Assembly: GCA_016124795.1 (NCBI GenBank) | Contig: WGNB01000019.1 | Span: 62,001 to 126,000 of the forward strand | Direction: 5' to 3' | DNA: 64,000 bases | DNA from: Rhodopseudomonas sp. | GTDB taxonomy: Bacteria; Pseudomonadota; Alphaproteobacteria; Rhizobiales; Xanthobacteraceae | In this document: positions 63,964-64,000 of the stretch, one piece after another | Layout: every line of letters starts with the position of its first letter | How positions within the stretch are numbered: position 1 is the first letter of the stretch | The notes under the pieces: generated by a model | Told to the model about the DNA's origin: nothing | What the model saw: only the letters and a program-made list of their open reading frames with translations | Database searches by the model: none | Translations under genes and position numbers: made by a program

Positions 63964-64000
63964 GCAAATTCCTCCGTCGACTACTTGGACAATGCGTATT

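Overview
The window looks like a chromosomal segment of a GC-rich alphaproteobacterium of the order Hyphomicrobiales (Rhizobiales), probably close to the Bradyrhizobium/Xanthobacteraceae group. The evidence is gene order: rpsF-rpsR-DUF2232-rplI; fabD-fabG-acpP-fabF-mltG-yicC-gmk; lptF-lptG-lptD-surA-pdxA-rsmA with divergent pepA-holC; purM-purN with divergent pgsA-like/perM/hdaA; and ppk-ppx/rnd/aspS. The genus is inferred from synteny and protein style only. No rRNA or tRNA gene and no CRISPR array was seen.

Layout. 1-5.2 kb: a cyclopropane fatty acid synthase cut by the window edge, a c-type heme protein with a long Lys/Ala/Pro/Glu tail, and the ribosomal protein operon S6-S18-DUF2232-L9. 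5.5-12.5 kb: a fatty acid synthesis cluster running into mltG, yicC and gmk. 12.7-13.4 kb: an isolated 2-oxoglutarate oxygenase-like gene with its own promoter. 13.4-21.5 kb (minus strand): the LPS export and outer membrane biogenesis operon (lptF, lptG, lptD, surA-like), continuing into pdxA and rsmA with start/stop overlaps. 22-33 kb: pepA-holC, a lipoprotein, a 3'-truncated chemoreceptor, an ABC-F ATPase, DinB, ndk, TerC and a molybdopterin oxidoreductase. 32.8-44 kb: two DoxX paralogues, purMN, CDP-alcohol phosphotransferase, PerM, HdaA, UppP, Ppk and Ppx. 43.8-54.9 kb: an APH(3')-like kinase, LtaE, RNase D, a thiamine diphosphate enzyme, AspRS, DUF2254, pirin and an EAL protein. 55-61 kb: mostly small genes (glycine zipper, zinc ribbon, a 50-residue membrane protein, ClpS, SRPBCC, Hsp70-like, UBP zinc finger, Hly-III).

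61.2-64 kb is different. It is packed with short palindromic and MITE-like repeats, holds a DUF2442 gene that runs into a repeat, and carries AT-rich genes: a membrane-anchored beta-rich protein framed by two repeats, and a PIN nuclease overlapping a STAS-like (DUF4325) gene whose upstream partner lies beyond the window. This is the accessory part of the window and the best place for an undescribed system. The rest is mostly conserved housekeeping, with some local oddities (tandem repeats in promoter regions, the truncated MCP, a heme protein without Met in its mature form).
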